This document shows, in pieces, positions 7,515-17,675 of a stretch of 30,584 bases of DNA (positions are counted from its first letter, which is position 1; every line of letters begins with the position of its first letter). The stretch covers positions 1-30,584 of the forward strand of contig JAUWLN010000003.1 of assembly GCA_030613665.1 (NCBI GenBank). The letters are read 5' to 3'. The stretch comes from Dehalococcoidia bacterium. GTDB lineage: Bacteria; Chloroflexota; Dehalococcoidia; Dehalococcoidales; RBG-16-60-22. A program made the position numbers and the translations under genes. The notes under the pieces are model-generated. The model searched no databases. It worked only from the letters and a program-made list of their open reading frames with translations, and was not told where the DNA came from.

Positions 7515-8102
7515 ATGCAAGCAAGTAACCAAGAAGAATTACGGACAATACTACCTGGGGATAGAGTCATCCGCATAAAGCGCAAACGCCGACTACGGCT
7601 AAGATTGTTGAGTTGGAGGGAGTTAATCGGGGTTATTAAAGAAGTGGTTTTTGAAACTCCCTTTTTTGTTATGGTTCCTATCCTTCTAGTCTTACTATTA
7701 CTGTTTTCCGCTGGCCTTTACTTCGCTGAAAACGGTGCGGTTGGTTCAAACGTCCATAGCTATGGCGAGGCTCTTTGGGATGGTGTGGTACTCATGACAA
7801 CGGCAGGGACAATGAGCGAACCCGTGACGGCTATTGGGCATGTACTCGGCGCAATTTGGACGATCGCAGGATGCATGCTCTTTTACGGCACAATAATTGC
7901 CAGCGCTAGCGCCTACTTCCTGCTTCCCATTAGTTCTTATTTTTTACTGCCGCGTCGAGGTAGCCACGCTAAACTCGTCGGCACCATACAGTATAACTTC
8001 GGCAGGCTTGAGGAGTTGTCGTTGAAGGACCTTGAAGCCTTGAAGAATGAGACGATATCTATCATCGATGCTACAATACAACGGTGTACGAAGCCAGAAT
8101 AG
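7515..8102 (+). CDS. Two-helix ion-channel-like membrane protein with degenerate filter
   Basis: This 195-residue protein has a very basic N-terminus (residues 20-30), a first membrane helix at about 50-70, a pore-helix-like segment, and a second helix at about 108-133. That order is the TM1-pore-TM2 plan of the two-helix potassium channel (Ion_trans_2) family. The pore line reads SYGEALWDGVVLMTTAGTMSEP; where K+ channels have T(V/I)GYGD, this has TAGTMSE, so the selectivity filter is not conserved. A soluble C-terminal helical tail follows. The start is secure: AAGGAGGTGA at 7499-7508 sits six bases before the ATG. It stands alone, divergent from serA and upstream of the riboswitch operon. 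It could be a non-selective pore, a regulatory subunit or a non-channel relative. Family assignment is moderate. Confidence 0.7.
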   Translation: MQASNQEELRTILPGDRVIRIKRKRRLRLRLLSWRELIGVIKEVVFETPFFVMVPILLVLLLLFSAGLYFAENGAVGSNVHSYGEALWDGVVLMTTAGTMSEPVTAIGHVLGAIWTIAGCMLFYGTIIASASAYFLLPISSYFLLPRRGSHAKLVGTIQYNFGRLEELSLKDLEALKNETISIIDATIQRCTKPE

Positions 8103-8193
8103 CCTGTAACAGCGACCAGAGGGGGATATAGGCCACAAAAGCCTGCAACTCAACAAAAGGATACAACGAGTTGGCCTGATTAGATGGGATTCT

Positions 8194-8216
8194 GACTGAC
8201 ACTTTTAGTGTCAGTC
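8194..8216. repeat. 10-bp perfect inverted repeat, three-base loop
   Basis: GACTGACACT at 8194-8203 and AGTGTCAGTC at 8207-8216 form a tight hairpin. No T-tract follows, so it is not a standard intrinsic terminator. It could stabilise the 3' end of the channel-gene transcript or be a protein-binding site upstream of the gcv promoter. Confidence 0.55.
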
Positions 8217-8296
8217 CCAGGTAATTTCCAAAACATGTTGCGAGATAATTCTCTATCAAAGAACCATTTCGCAACAAACTGTTCCTCCCGCAAATC

Positions 8297-8325
8297 TTGA
8301 CAGTGTCCACGATGTATGCTAATCT
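8297..8325 (+). promoter_or_regulatory. Promoter for the glycine riboswitch and gcv operon
   Basis: A perfect TTGACA at 8297-8302 is followed after 17 bases by TAATCT at 8320-8325. Transcription is expected near 8332, a few bases before the first riboswitch helix at 8339. The fit to the RNA start supports the call. Confidence 0.75.
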
Positions 8326-8338
8326 GCTACGACATACT

Positions 8339-8510
8339 GGCAGGAGAGACCCGCAGGGGAGCCGAAGGGGAAAATCCTTCCTAGAAGAAGGGTGAAACTC
8401 TCAGGCAAAAGGACTGCCGAAGATAATACCTCTGGAGAGTCTTTCAATTGAAGGACACCGAAGGGGCAACCCGGTAATAACGGGTGATCTCTCAGGTAAA
8501 AGGACAGGGG
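8339..8510 (+). ncRNA. Tandem glycine riboswitch (two aptamers)
   Basis: Two consecutive glycine aptamers precede gcvH. Aptamer 1 is closed by GGCAG (8339-8343) with CTGCC (8414-8418) and carries GGAGAG, GCCGAAGGGG and CTCTCAGGCAAAAGGAC. Aptamer 2 is closed by CCTCTG (8429-8434) with CAGGGG (8505-8510) and carries GGAGAG, ACCGAAGGGG and CTCTCAGGTAAAAGGAC. These are the conserved family blocks, and the arrangement matches the known glycine-binding pair. The 3' strand of the second closing helix overlaps the base of the following terminator stem. Glycine binding should therefore disfavour the terminator and switch the operon on. Family recognition is from sequence; the switching direction is inference from the overlap. 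Confidence 0.95.
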
Positions 8511-8544
8511 GGCTAATCTGGTAAATATAGATTGGCCCCTTTTT
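8509..8544 (+). terminator. Intrinsic terminator forming the riboswitch expression platform
   Basis: GGGGCTAATCT (8509-8519) pairs with AGATTGGCCCC (8529-8539) over 11 bp with one G-U pair and a nine-base loop, followed by five T's at 8540-8544. Its first two bases are shared with the closing helix of aptamer 2, giving mutually exclusive structures. Confidence 0.85.
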
Positions 8545-8583
8545 GTTTGTGGTAAACAGCTTAAATCGCAGCAGGAGAAGAAA

Positions 8584-8973
8584 ATGAATCCGGAAGAGTA
8601 CAGGTACTCACAGGAACACGAGTGGGTCTGCGTCGAGGCTCCGGGCAGGGCGAGAATTGGAATCACTGGCTATGCCCAGTCCCAGCTCGGCGACATTGTG
8701 TTTCTTGATTTGCCTGAGGTTGATTCTCAAGTGACGCAGTTTACGAAGATGGGCGAGATAGAAACGGTAAAAGCGGTGTCCGACCTTTTCTCGCCGGTCA
8801 GCGGCAAGGTGCTGGAAAAGAATCGGGCAGCGCTTGATAATCCCGCGCTCGTTAATGAGGACCCTTACGGGGCCGGATGGCTGCTGCAAATCGAATTAAG
8901 CCAGCCGGCAGAACTGGAAGCATTGATGAATAGCGAACAGTACCGGGAGTTTGTCGCCGGGCTGTCGCCGTAA
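8584..8973 (+). CDS. gcvH: Glycine cleavage system H protein
   Basis: GcvH carries the aminomethyl group on its lipoyl arm between the P, T and L proteins of glycine cleavage, in the cytoplasm. The 129-residue length is normal. The protein starts with the family EYRYSQEHEWV segment, and the lipoylated lysine is Lys63 in EIETVKAVSDLFSPVSG. A GCAGGAGAAG ribosome site precedes the ATG. It is the first gene after the glycine riboswitch and its terminator, so its expression should rise with glycine. gcvPA starts 32 bases after its stop and lipB lies further down the operon, matching the need to attach octanoate to this protein. gcvT is absent from the window. Confidence 0.97.
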   Translation: MNPEEYRYSQEHEWVCVEAPGRARIGITGYAQSQLGDIVFLDLPEVDSQVTQFTKMGEIETVKAVSDLFSPVSGKVLEKNRAALDNPALVNEDPYGAGWLLQIELSQPAELEALMNSEQYREFVAGLSP

Positions 8974-9005
8974 GCGCCAGAATAAACGGGAGGTATGACG
9001 ACTCA

Positions 9006-10306
9006 ATGCCCTCACCCTATATCCCAAATACTGACCGCGACCGTGAGGCCATGCTGCGTGAAATCGGCACCGGTTCCGTTGACGAGCTTTTTCAGGACGT
9101 TCCGGCACAGTTTCGCGATGTCACGTTCAACCTGCCGCCACCTCTCACCGAGCTGGAACTAAAGGGGGAATTGCGCCAGCTATCACGCCAGAACATCGGC
9201 CTGGATGAGTACGCCTGCTTTCTCGGCGCCGGCTATTATCACCACTTTATCCCCAGCGTTATCAACCACATCACCGGCCGCAGCGAGTTCTACACCGCTT
9301 ACACTCCCTATCAGGCCGAAGCCAGCCAAGGAACCCTGCAGGCGATATATGACTACCAGTCTCTGGTCTGCCATCTGACCGGTATGGAAATCAGCAACGC
9401 CGGCATGTATGACGGCGCTTCGGCTACCGCCGAGGCAGCCCTGATGGCCTGTCGCGTCACCGACCGAAAAAATATAGCGGTGCTGTCGACGGTAAACCCC
9501 AGGTACCGTGAAGTCATCGAAACCTATGGCAGCGGTCAGGATACAACCATAACCGAGCTGAAGCCAGACTTCGATGAATTGCCCGGTGATTATGCCTGCC
9601 TGGTCGTGCAACAGCCCAATTTTTTCGGCTACTTTGAAGAGACAGAGCGCTATGCCAAACTGGCACACAGGGCCGGCGCGCTGTTCATCGTTATCTTTGA
9701 CCCGATTTCTCTCGGCCTCTTTACACCGCCAGGAAGCTACGGCGCGGATATCGCCATCGCCGAGGGCCAACCACTGGGCAACCCTTTGAGCTTTGGCGGG
9801 CCCGGGTTGGGTATCTTCACCTGCCGCCAGGAGCATCTGCGCCATATGCCCGGCAGGATAGTCGGTCGAACAACTGACGTTGTAGGGCAGACCGGCTACG
9901 TGCTCACCATGGCCACCCGCGAGCAGCATATTCGAAGGGAACGGGCAACCTCCAATATCTGCACCAACGAAGCGCTGGTGGCGCTTGCCGCCACGGTCTA
10001 TCTGGCGACCATGGGCAGAAGCGGGCTTCGCAGAATCGCCGAACTATGCTATCACAAAGCCCACTATGCCGCTGAATCCATCAGCAAACTGAAAGGATAT
10101 TCTCTTGCCTTCATAGAATCCTTCTTCAAAGAATTCGTTGTCCGCTGCCCCATGCCGCCGGAACAGATAAACCGGGCGCTGGGGAAAGAGAAAATCATCG
10201 GCGGCTTTGACGTGAGCTACCTGGTGGATAACGGGATGCTGCTCTGCGTTACCGAAATGAACTCAAGACAGGAGATAGACCGCCTTGTCTCTGTCCTGGG
10301 AGCGCT

Positions 10307-10310
<4 letters not shown>
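9006..10310 (+). CDS. gcvPA: Glycine dehydrogenase (decarboxylating), subunit 1
   Basis: This is the alpha subunit of the two-subunit P protein, which with GcvPB decarboxylates glycine and passes the aminomethyl group to GcvH. The 434 residues match the family length, starting with YIPNTDRDREAMLREIG. The protein contains YTPYQAEASQGTLQAIYDYQ and the ASATAEAALM helix; near residue 309 is a TREQHIRRERATSNICTNEAL stretch typical of P proteins. It has a PLP-fold but lacks the cofactor lysine, which lies in subunit 2. The ATG at 9006 lies 12 bases after a GGGAGG site, a long spacer; no in-frame start lies nearer. Its stop overlaps the gcvPB start by four bases (ATGA), which indicates translational coupling and equal subunit production. 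Confidence 0.97.
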
Positions 10311-11748
<1,438 letters not shown>

Positions 11749-11752
<4 letters not shown>

Positions 11753-12453
11753 TAGAGATGCCGGATGTTAACCCGCCCTGGCAAAAAGAATATTCCGTGC
11801 AATATCTCGGAGTAGTCCCGTACGAATCAGCTCTCGCTCGGCAGGAAGCTTTAAGGCAATTGAGGGCGGAGGGAGTAATTCCAGACACCGTTTTATTGCT
11901 CCAGCACCCGCACGTTTATACCGTGGGGCGGTTCCACGGCGAAGAGGATATTATCGCCCCACCGGAAAATATACCGGTGGTGCGGACCAATCGCGGCGGC
12001 AGCGTCACTTACCACGGCCCGGGACAACTGGTCGGCTACCCCATCCTCGACCTCAGGGCAAATGGCCTTGGTGTCCGCGAGTATATCTGGAAACTGGAGG
12101 AGGTCATCATTCGACTTCTGGACGATTTTGACATTGAGGCGCAGCGCAATGAGAATTATCCAGGAGGTATCTGGGCAAGCGGCCGAAAAATCTGCTCCAT
12201 AGGCATCAATATCAGCCGCCATGTCACCATTCATGGATTTGCCCTCAACGTCAACAACGACCTGAAGTACTATAACCATATCAGGCCCTGTGGCCTGAGT
12301 GGAATCGCGATGACCTCAATGGCAGAAATTATCGGCCGCGAAGCGCCATTTGCTACGGTGGCACATAACTGGGTAAACTTATTCCCGGAGGTATTTGCTT
12401 TGAGACCGGAAAATAACGCTGCGCTGCCTGTTGAGGAGGCTGCCCTTGTCTAG
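11749..12453 (+). CDS. lipB: Octanoyl-[acyl-carrier-protein]-protein N-octanoyltransferase
   Basis: LipB transfers octanoate from acyl carrier protein to the lipoyl-domain lysine of proteins such as GcvH; LipA then inserts sulfur. The 234-residue protein has the family signature RGGSVTYHGPGQ at 82-93, the catalytic Lys147 in ASGRKICSIG and Cys181 in IRPCGLSG. The ATG at 11749 overlaps the gcvPB stop by four bases. A second in-frame ATG three codons later is also possible. Placement in the glycine-riboswitch operon ties octanoylation of GcvH to glycine supply. No lipA is in the window. The last bases of the gene contain the ribosome site and start of the next gene. Confidence 0.96.
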
Positions 12454-13051
12454 ACTGCTTCTGGCAAGGCACGGCAATACCAAGGGCAACAGTGCGGAAA
12501 GGTTCTGGGGGCAGACTGACGTGGAACTGAGTGCCGAGGGGATATGGCAGGTGGAGAGACTTGCTGCCCGACTCGCCGGGGAAAACATCGCTTCCATTTA
12601 CTCCAGCAAGCTGTGCCGGGCTTCGGCCACCGCCGAAATTATTGCCTCCCACCACCAGCAACGAGTTATCACCTGCCCGGAGCTTGTCGAGATAAATTTC
12701 GGCAAGGTGGAAGGGCTGTCTTTCAATGAAATCGGTGAGCGCTACCCGGAACTGGTCCGCGACTGGCCGACACGGGACCCTTCTTTTCGTTTCCCCGAAG
12801 GCGAAAGCATTATCGACCTCGACCGCCGGGTCGTGAAATTCCTCAGCCGGTTGGAAAAGCACACCTCCGAAGACACGGTCCTGGTGGTTGCCCACGCCGG
12901 AGTCCTGCGACTCTTAATCTGTCACCTGCTGCCAATAGATATACGGCATTGGCGACAGCTCCGCACTGATTTAGCATCGCTCAGCATTGTTGTAACCAAT
13001 TCGCAGGGAGCCACGCTGCACTTACTTAATGATACCTCTCATTTACGCTAG
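12446..13051 (+). CDS. Histidine phosphatase family protein (PGM/CobC-like)
   Basis: This belongs to the histidine phosphatase (phosphoglycerate mutase-like) superfamily. The phosphorylated histidine is His9 in LLARHGNT, with Arg58 in SSKLCRA, Glu82 in VEINFGKVEG and His150 in VVAHAGVL completing the active-site set. I place the start at TTG 12446: AGGAGG at 12434-12439 lies six bases before it, giving MSRLLLARHG and 201 residues. A longer TTG frame from 12431 would bury that site. It overlaps the last eight bases of lipB, so it is the likely last gene of the riboswitch operon. Candidates are alpha-ribazole phosphatase, a broad phosphatase or a metal-independent phosphoserine phosphatase. The serine/glycine context favours the last, but sequence alone does not prove it. 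Confidence 0.88.
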   Translation: MSRLLLARHGNTKGNSAERFWGQTDVELSAEGIWQVERLAARLAGENIASIYSSKLCRASATAEIIASHHQQRVITCPELVEINFGKVEGLSFNEIGERYPELVRDWPTRDPSFRFPEGESIIDLDRRVVKFLSRLEKHTSEDTVLVVAHAGVLRLLICHLLPIDIRHWRQLRTDLASLSIVVTNSQGATLHLLNDTSHLR

Positions 13052-13133
13052 CCAAAGGCTCTTATTCAGTTTTCAACGCATCTCCGGCTATGTTATACTT
13101 TTAGTGCGGATACACCTCCCATATTAAAACGTT

Positions 13134-15182
13134 ATGGCCGAACCCGAAGAAACACGAAAGAGAATCGCCAGGTTAAGAGCCGAGATAAACCATCACAACT
13201 ACCGCTACCATGTGCTCGACAGCCCTGAAATCAGCGATGCTGAGTACGATTCGCTGATGCGGGAGCTGAAACAGCTTGAGGAGCGGTACCCCCGGTTCTT
13301 AACTCCGGACTCCCCTACCCAGCGCGTCGGTGCCGAACCCCTGGAAGCCTTCGGCGTGGTGGAGCATCCCCTCCCCCTGCTGTCCCTCGGCAATGCCTTT
13401 TCCAGCGATGAGTTGCTGGCCTGGCATAGCCGCATTTCCCGACTGCTTGGCCAGGACAGCTCTGACTTTGTCGGCGAGCACAAGATTGACGGCCTGGCCG
13501 TGGCTCTTACTTACGTAGATGGCCGTTTTGTCACCGGAGCCACCCGCGGTGACGGTCTGCGTGGTGAAGATATCACGCAGAACCTCAGGACTATACGAAG
13601 CGTCCCCCTTGCCGTGCCAAAAGACGCCCCGCCAAGATTTGAAGTGCGCGGCGAAGTATTTTTGCCCATCGATGGCTTTCACAAGCTCAATCAGGAAAGG
13701 GAAAAGGAAGGGTCACCATTATTCGCCAATCCCAGAAACGCCGCTGCCGGTTCGGTACGCCAGCTTGACCCCAGAATCACCGCCCGGCGCCCGCTGGACA
13801 TATACGTCTATATGCTTGGCTATGCCGAAGGCGGAGCACCCCTGACAACTCACTGGGAAGCCCTGGAGTACCTTAAATCGCTGGGCTTCAAGATAAACCC
13901 GAACAACCGCCGTCTTTCCGGAATTGAGCAGGTCGCAGAGTATCACCAGACCTGGGTGGAAAAAAGAGAAGAACTCCGGTATGAAGCCGACGGCATCGTG
14001 GTCAAGGTCAACCGGCTTGAAATACAGCAGAGGCTGGGAGACGTTGGTCGCGAGCCACGCTGGGCAATCGCCTACAAATTCCCTGCCGTACAGGGCACCA
14101 CAAAGCTAACTGATATCGGTATCAGCGTGGGACGGACGGGCACCCTCAACCCCTATGCCATCCTGGAGCCGGTATCGGTCGGGGGAGTGACCATCAGCCA
14201 GGCTGCCCTCCATAACGAGGTCGACATCAGGCGCAAGGACATCCGCATCGGCGATACCGTAATCATCCAGCGCGCTGGTGAAGTCATCCCAGAGGTGGTC
14301 GGACCGGTCATCAGCAAGCGCACCGGAAAAGAAAAAGAGTTCAACCTCTTGGAGAAAGTATACGACAAAGAGAAGAGTCGCCCGGCCTGTCCGATCTGTG
14401 GCAGCGAGGTGCTTCGACCTGAGGGTGAAGTTATGTATTATTGCTCCAACGCCGCCTGCCCGGCGCAGGCACAGCAGCGAATCGAACTCTTTGCTTCACG
14501 CGGCGCCATGGACATAAGAGGCATCGGCGAAAATCTCAGCGCTACCCTGTTTGAGAAAGGATTAATCAAAGACGTAGCTGACCTGTATGACCTCAAAAAC
14601 CGTAAAGAGCAGCTTCTCGGCCTGGATAAAATGGGCGAGAAGAGCGTAGACAACATGCTCGACGCCATTGACAGGAGCAAGAACCGGCCATTGGCCAGGG
14701 TTATCCTGGCTCTCGGTATACGCCACATCGGAGGGGAGACTGCAGAGCTCCTGGCCGGGGAATTCCACAGCGTAGACGCGCTGGCCGAGGCTTCCCGGGA
14801 AAGGCTTATTTCCATTGACACTGTTGGCCCCAAGATTGCCGACAGCATCATCGGCTTTTTCCATCAGGAAACAAACCGTAATATCATTAGACGGCTGCGA
14901 GAAGCCGGAGTCAAACTGGAGGAAAAGCCAGCAAAAGTCGAGGCCATGCCTCTCGCCGGCATGGAGTTTGTCCTGACCGGCACCCTTGACGCCTTTTCTC
15001 GACAGGAAGCCGAGGAAAAAATAAAGGACCTCGGCGGCACTGCCGGCAGCAGCGTGACCCGGAAAACCACGTACCTGGTGGTCGGCGCTGCCCCCGGCTC
15101 CAAGCTGGACAGGGCACGGAGTCTGGGCACCAGAATAATAAACGAGACGGAGTTCCTGCAACTTCTAAACCAGAAAGTCTGA
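13134..15182 (+). CDS. ligA: NAD-dependent DNA ligase
   Basis: LigA seals nicks in duplex DNA with NAD+ during replication and repair. The 682-residue protein is complete. It has an N-terminal Ia domain (NYRYHVLDSPEISDAEYD) and the adenylation domain with the AMP-accepting Lys117 in EHKIDGLAV. An OB fold, a four-Cys zinc finger at roughly 418-442 (CPICG and CSNAACPAQ), helix-hairpin-helix repeats and a C-terminal BRCT domain from about residue 600 follow. The ATG at 13134 lacks a clear ribosome site. A TATACT at 13094-13099 may be the -10 of a promoter. The pth gene begins one base after its stop, so the two are probably co-transcribed. Confidence 0.98.
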   Translation: MAEPEETRKRIARLRAEINHHNYRYHVLDSPEISDAEYDSLMRELKQLEERYPRFLTPDSPTQRVGAEPLEAFGVVEHPLPLLSLGNAFSSDELLAWHSRISRLLGQDSSDFVGEHKIDGLAVALTYVDGRFVTGATRGDGLRGEDITQNLRTIRSVPLAVPKDAPPRFEVRGEVFLPIDGFHKLNQEREKEGSPLFANPRNAAAGSVRQLDPRITARRPLDIYVYMLGYAEGGAPLTTHWEALEYLKSLGFKINPNNRRLSGIEQVAEYHQTWVEKREELRYEADGIVVKVNRLEIQQRLGDVGREPRWAIAYKFPAVQGTTKLTDIGISVGRTGTLNPYAILEPVSVGGVTISQAALHNEVDIRRKDIRIGDTVIIQRAGEVIPEVVGPVISKRTGKEKEFNLLEKVYDKEKSRPACPICGSEVLRPEGEVMYYCSNAACPAQAQQRIELFASRGAMDIRGIGENLSATLFEKGLIKDVADLYDLKNRKEQLLGLDKMGEKSVDNMLDAIDRSKNRPLARVILALGIRHIGGETAELLAGEFHSVDALAEASRERLISIDTVGPKIADSIIGFFHQETNRNIIRRLREAGVKLEEKPAKVEAMPLAGMEFVLTGTLDAFSRQEAEEKIKDLGGTAGSSVTRKTTYLVVGAAPGSKLDRARSLGTRIINETEFLQLLNQKV

Positions 15183-15183
15183 C

Positions 15184-15765
15184 ATGAAATTAATCGTTGG
15201 CCTGGGTAATCCCGGAACAGCATACACACATAACCGGCACAATATCGGCTTCATGTGCCTAAACCGCTTCGCCAGGAAGCATGGAATACGCCTTGCCCAC
15301 AAGCAGGGACAGGCAAGAGTCGGCGAGGGTGAAGCTGCCGGTACAAGGCTGATACTGGCCAGGCCGCAGACCATGATGAACCTGAGCGGTCGCTCGGTTA
15401 GCCTGCTGGTAAAAAGGCACAAAATCAACCCCGAAGACCTGATTATCATCCATGACGACCTCGACCTGCCGACAGGTAAAATCCGCATCCGGCAGGGAGG
15501 TAGCTCCGCCGGCCATAAAGGCATCGAGTCAATCATCGCCTGCCTGGGAGATACCGATTTCATTCGCATAAGAGTGGGCATCGGCCGACCCGGTTTAACG
15601 GGCGACGCCGCCACAGACAGAGACGCCGGGGTCATCAATCACGTGCTCGGCGATTTTGACGCCAGTGAGAACAAAATCATCGCCGAAGTCACCAGCAAAG
15701 TCGGTGAAGCCATGTTATGCCTCATCAACGAGGGCCTGACCGCGGCGATGAACAGGTATAACTAA
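15184..15765 (+). CDS. pth: Peptidyl-tRNA hydrolase
   Basis: Pth frees tRNA from peptidyl-tRNAs that drop off the ribosome. The 193 residues match bacterial Pth1. The protein opens with MKLIVGLGNPG (Asn9), and the catalytic His19 lies in THNRHNIGF. The Asp of the IIIHDDLDLPTGK motif is near residue 91, and GGSSAGHKGIESI and RIRVGIGRP follow. The start lies one base after the ligA stop, so expression presumably depends on ligA transcription. No truncation or odd residue is visible. Confidence 0.97.
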   Translation: MKLIVGLGNPGTAYTHNRHNIGFMCLNRFARKHGIRLAHKQGQARVGEGEAAGTRLILARPQTMMNLSGRSVSLLVKRHKINPEDLIIIHDDLDLPTGKIRIRQGGSSAGHKGIESIIACLGDTDFIRIRVGIGRPGLTGDAATDRDAGVINHVLGDFDASENKIIAEVTSKVGEAMLCLINEGLTAAMNRYN

Positions 15766-15788
15766 GCACCTGTACCCTCTATTTTTCA

Positions 15789-15817
15789 TTGCCATAGTAC
15801 CAGCTAGATGATATAAT
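15789..15817 (+). promoter_or_regulatory. Sigma-70 promoter for the LOG-like gene and probably eno
   Basis: TTGCCA (15789-15794) and a perfect TATAAT (15812-15817) are spaced by 17 bases. Transcription should begin near 15824. That is after the GTG at 15821 and favours the in-frame ATG at 15839 as the start of the gene. Confidence 0.65.
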
Positions 15818-15838
15818 TATGTGATTGTATCCCCGGAT

Positions 15839-16321
15839 ATGACAGAGCAAAAGCGGTTTATCGCCGTCATCGGTGGCAGCGACTGCACGCCAGAGGAAGC
15901 CAGGCTGGCGGAAGAGGTTGGGCGTGGGCTGGCCAGAAATGGCGCTGTCCTTATCTGCGGGGGACTGGGCGGCATCATGGAAGCCGCCTGCAAAGGGGCC
16001 AGTGCCGAAGGCGGATTGACCGTTGGTATCCTGCCTGGCGGCAACCGGCAGACGGCAAATCCATACGTAAATATCCCAATCGTAACCAATCTGGGTGAAG
16101 CGAGGAATGTTATCGTGGTCAAGAGCGCTGAGGCAATTATAGCTATCGGTGGCGGTTATGGCACTTTGTCCGAGCTTGGCCACGCACTGCGCAACGGCAC
16201 GCCGGTCATCGGCCTGAATACCTGGTCGCTGTCACGAAATGAGCGACCGGATAACTCGATTGTTCCCGCCCGTAATCCGGCGGATGCGGTAAAGAAAGCG
16301 CTTGGTATGATAAATAACTGA
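15839..16321 (+). CDS. LOG-like / TIGR00725-type nucleotide-binding protein
   Basis: This roughly 160-residue Rossmann-like protein resembles the TIGR00725 and LOG (lysine decarboxylase-like) families. Visible are FIAVIGGSDCTPEEARLAEEVG, the LICGGLGGIMEAACKGA loop and GGGYGTLSELGHAL, the counterpart of the LOG PGGxGTxxE motif with Gly in place of Pro. LOG proteins hydrolyse nucleotide 5'-monophosphates at the sugar-base bond; whether this shorter relative does so is unknown. The upstream promoter suggests the ATG at 15839 rather than the GTG at 15821. There is no good Shine-Dalgarno sequence. Enolase starts 15 bases after its stop, so the two may share a transcript. Confidence 0.85.
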   Translation: MTEQKRFIAVIGGSDCTPEEARLAEEVGRGLARNGAVLICGGLGGIMEAACKGASAEGGLTVGILPGGNRQTANPYVNIPIVTNLGEARNVIVVKSAEAIIAIGGGYGTLSELGHALRNGTPVIGLNTWSLSRNERPDNSIVPARNPADAVKKALGMINN

Positions 16322-16336
16322 CCTTGGGGAAAGAGC

Positions 16337-17635
16337 ATGGCTAAGGGAGAAAACGTCAAACAGATAAAAGGCAGAGAGGTTCTGGATTCAAGGGGTAACC
16401 CGACCGTGGCCGTAGAGGTAATGCTTTCGGAAGGAACAGGGGGCCAGGCTGCCGTGCCATCCGGGGCCAGCACCGGCGCTTACGAAGCGGTGGAACTTCG
16501 CGACGGGGATAAGAAAAGATACGGCGGCAAAGGTGGCCTTCAGGCGGTTAAAAATATCAATGAGCAAATCGCGCCCGCCATTAAAGGAATAGCCGCCACC
16601 GACCAGGAAGCTATCGACCGCAAATTGATTGAGCTCGATGGCACCGATAATAAATCGCGCCTCGGCGCCAATGCTATTTTAGGAACAGCGCTGGCGGTGG
16701 CCCATGCCGCAGCGAATTCACTGGATATGCCGCTCTATCACTACCTTGGCCAGGCCAGTGATTATACCCTGCCGGTGCCATTATTGAATATTTTAAACGG
16801 CGGCAGACACGCCGCCAACTCCACGGATTTCCAGGAATTCATGGTCGTACCCGCCGGGGCTACCAGCTTCAATCAGTCCCTGCAGATAGGTACCGAGGTT
16901 TACCATTCGCTGAAGAAAATCCTGAAAGACACTGGGCTCAGCACCAACGTCGGTGATGAAGGCGGTTTTGCCCCTTCTCTCCCCTCCAATAAAGAGGCTA
17001 TCGAAGCTGTCCTGACCGCAATTGAGCAAGCAGGCTATCAGCCCGGCCGCGATTGTTTCATCGCTCTTGACCCGGCCGCCAGTGAATTCTACCAGGATGG
17101 CAGGTACGTGCTGGAACGCGAGGGTACCAGGCTCACTTCTGCGGAGATGGTGGATTTTTATGTAAAATGGGTATCCGCCTACCCGATCATCAGCATCGAA
17201 GACGGCATGGCCGAGGACGATTGGGACGGCTGGAAGCTCATCACCGAAAAATTGGGCGGGAAAGTACAGCTGGTCGGTGACGACCTCTACACCACAAATG
17301 TCAATCGACTGAGCCGAGGCATTGAGATTAAAGCTTCCAACTCCATCCTCATCAAGCTCAACCAGATAGGCACCCTTACGGAAACGATATCCGCTATCAG
17401 GATGGCACAGGAGGCCGGCTGGACGGCAATCGTCAGCCACCGTTCCGGCGAGACCGAAGATACCACCATCGCCGACCTGGCGGTCGGTCTCAATGCGGGG
17501 CAGATTAAGTCCGGCGCCCCCTGCCGCTCCGAACGCACCGCCAAATATAACCGCCTCCTCAGCATAGAAGACGAGCTTGGGCAGGCAGCCCATTTTGCTG
17601 GAATGGGAGCATTCACCAATTTGAAGCTGGGTTAA
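16337..17635 (+). CDS. eno: Enolase (phosphopyruvate hydratase)
   Basis: Enolase interconverts 2-phosphoglycerate and phosphoenolpyruvate. The 432-residue protein is complete. It begins with VKQIKGREVLDSRGNPTVAVEV, has the flexible PSGASTGAYEAVELRDGD loop, Mg2+-binding acids in SIEDGMAEDDWDGW and VGDDLYTTN, the ILIKLNQIGTLTETI signature and the SHRSGETEDTTIAD loop. A GGGGAAAG stretch serves as a modest ribosome site. It lies directly downstream of the LOG-like gene and 40 bases upstream of gap, forming a short glycolysis/gluconeogenesis group. Confidence 0.98.
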   Translation: MAKGENVKQIKGREVLDSRGNPTVAVEVMLSEGTGGQAAVPSGASTGAYEAVELRDGDKKRYGGKGGLQAVKNINEQIAPAIKGIAATDQEAIDRKLIELDGTDNKSRLGANAILGTALAVAHAAANSLDMPLYHYLGQASDYTLPVPLLNILNGGRHAANSTDFQEFMVVPAGATSFNQSLQIGTEVYHSLKKILKDTGLSTNVGDEGGFAPSLPSNKEAIEAVLTAIEQAGYQPGRDCFIALDPAASEFYQDGRYVLEREGTRLTSAEMVDFYVKWVSAYPIISIEDGMAEDDWDGWKLITEKLGGKVQLVGDDLYTTNVNRLSRGIEIKASNSILIKLNQIGTLTETISAIRMAQEAGWTAIVSHRSGETEDTTIADLAVGLNAGQIKSGAPCRSERTAKYNRLLSIEDELGQAAHFAGMGAFTNLKLG

Positions 17636-17675
17636 CAATATTATTTTATTAAACTAGCAAGGCGGGAAAGAAAAT

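Noticed and set aside
12431..12445. TTG at 12431 as start of the histidine phosphatase
   Set aside because: It would place the AGGAGG ribosome site inside the coding sequence; TTG 12446 has correct spacing.
13051..13080. Terminator after the histidine phosphatase (AGCC/GGCT hairpin)
   Set aside because: The stem is only four bp and the following T's are interrupted; too weak to call.
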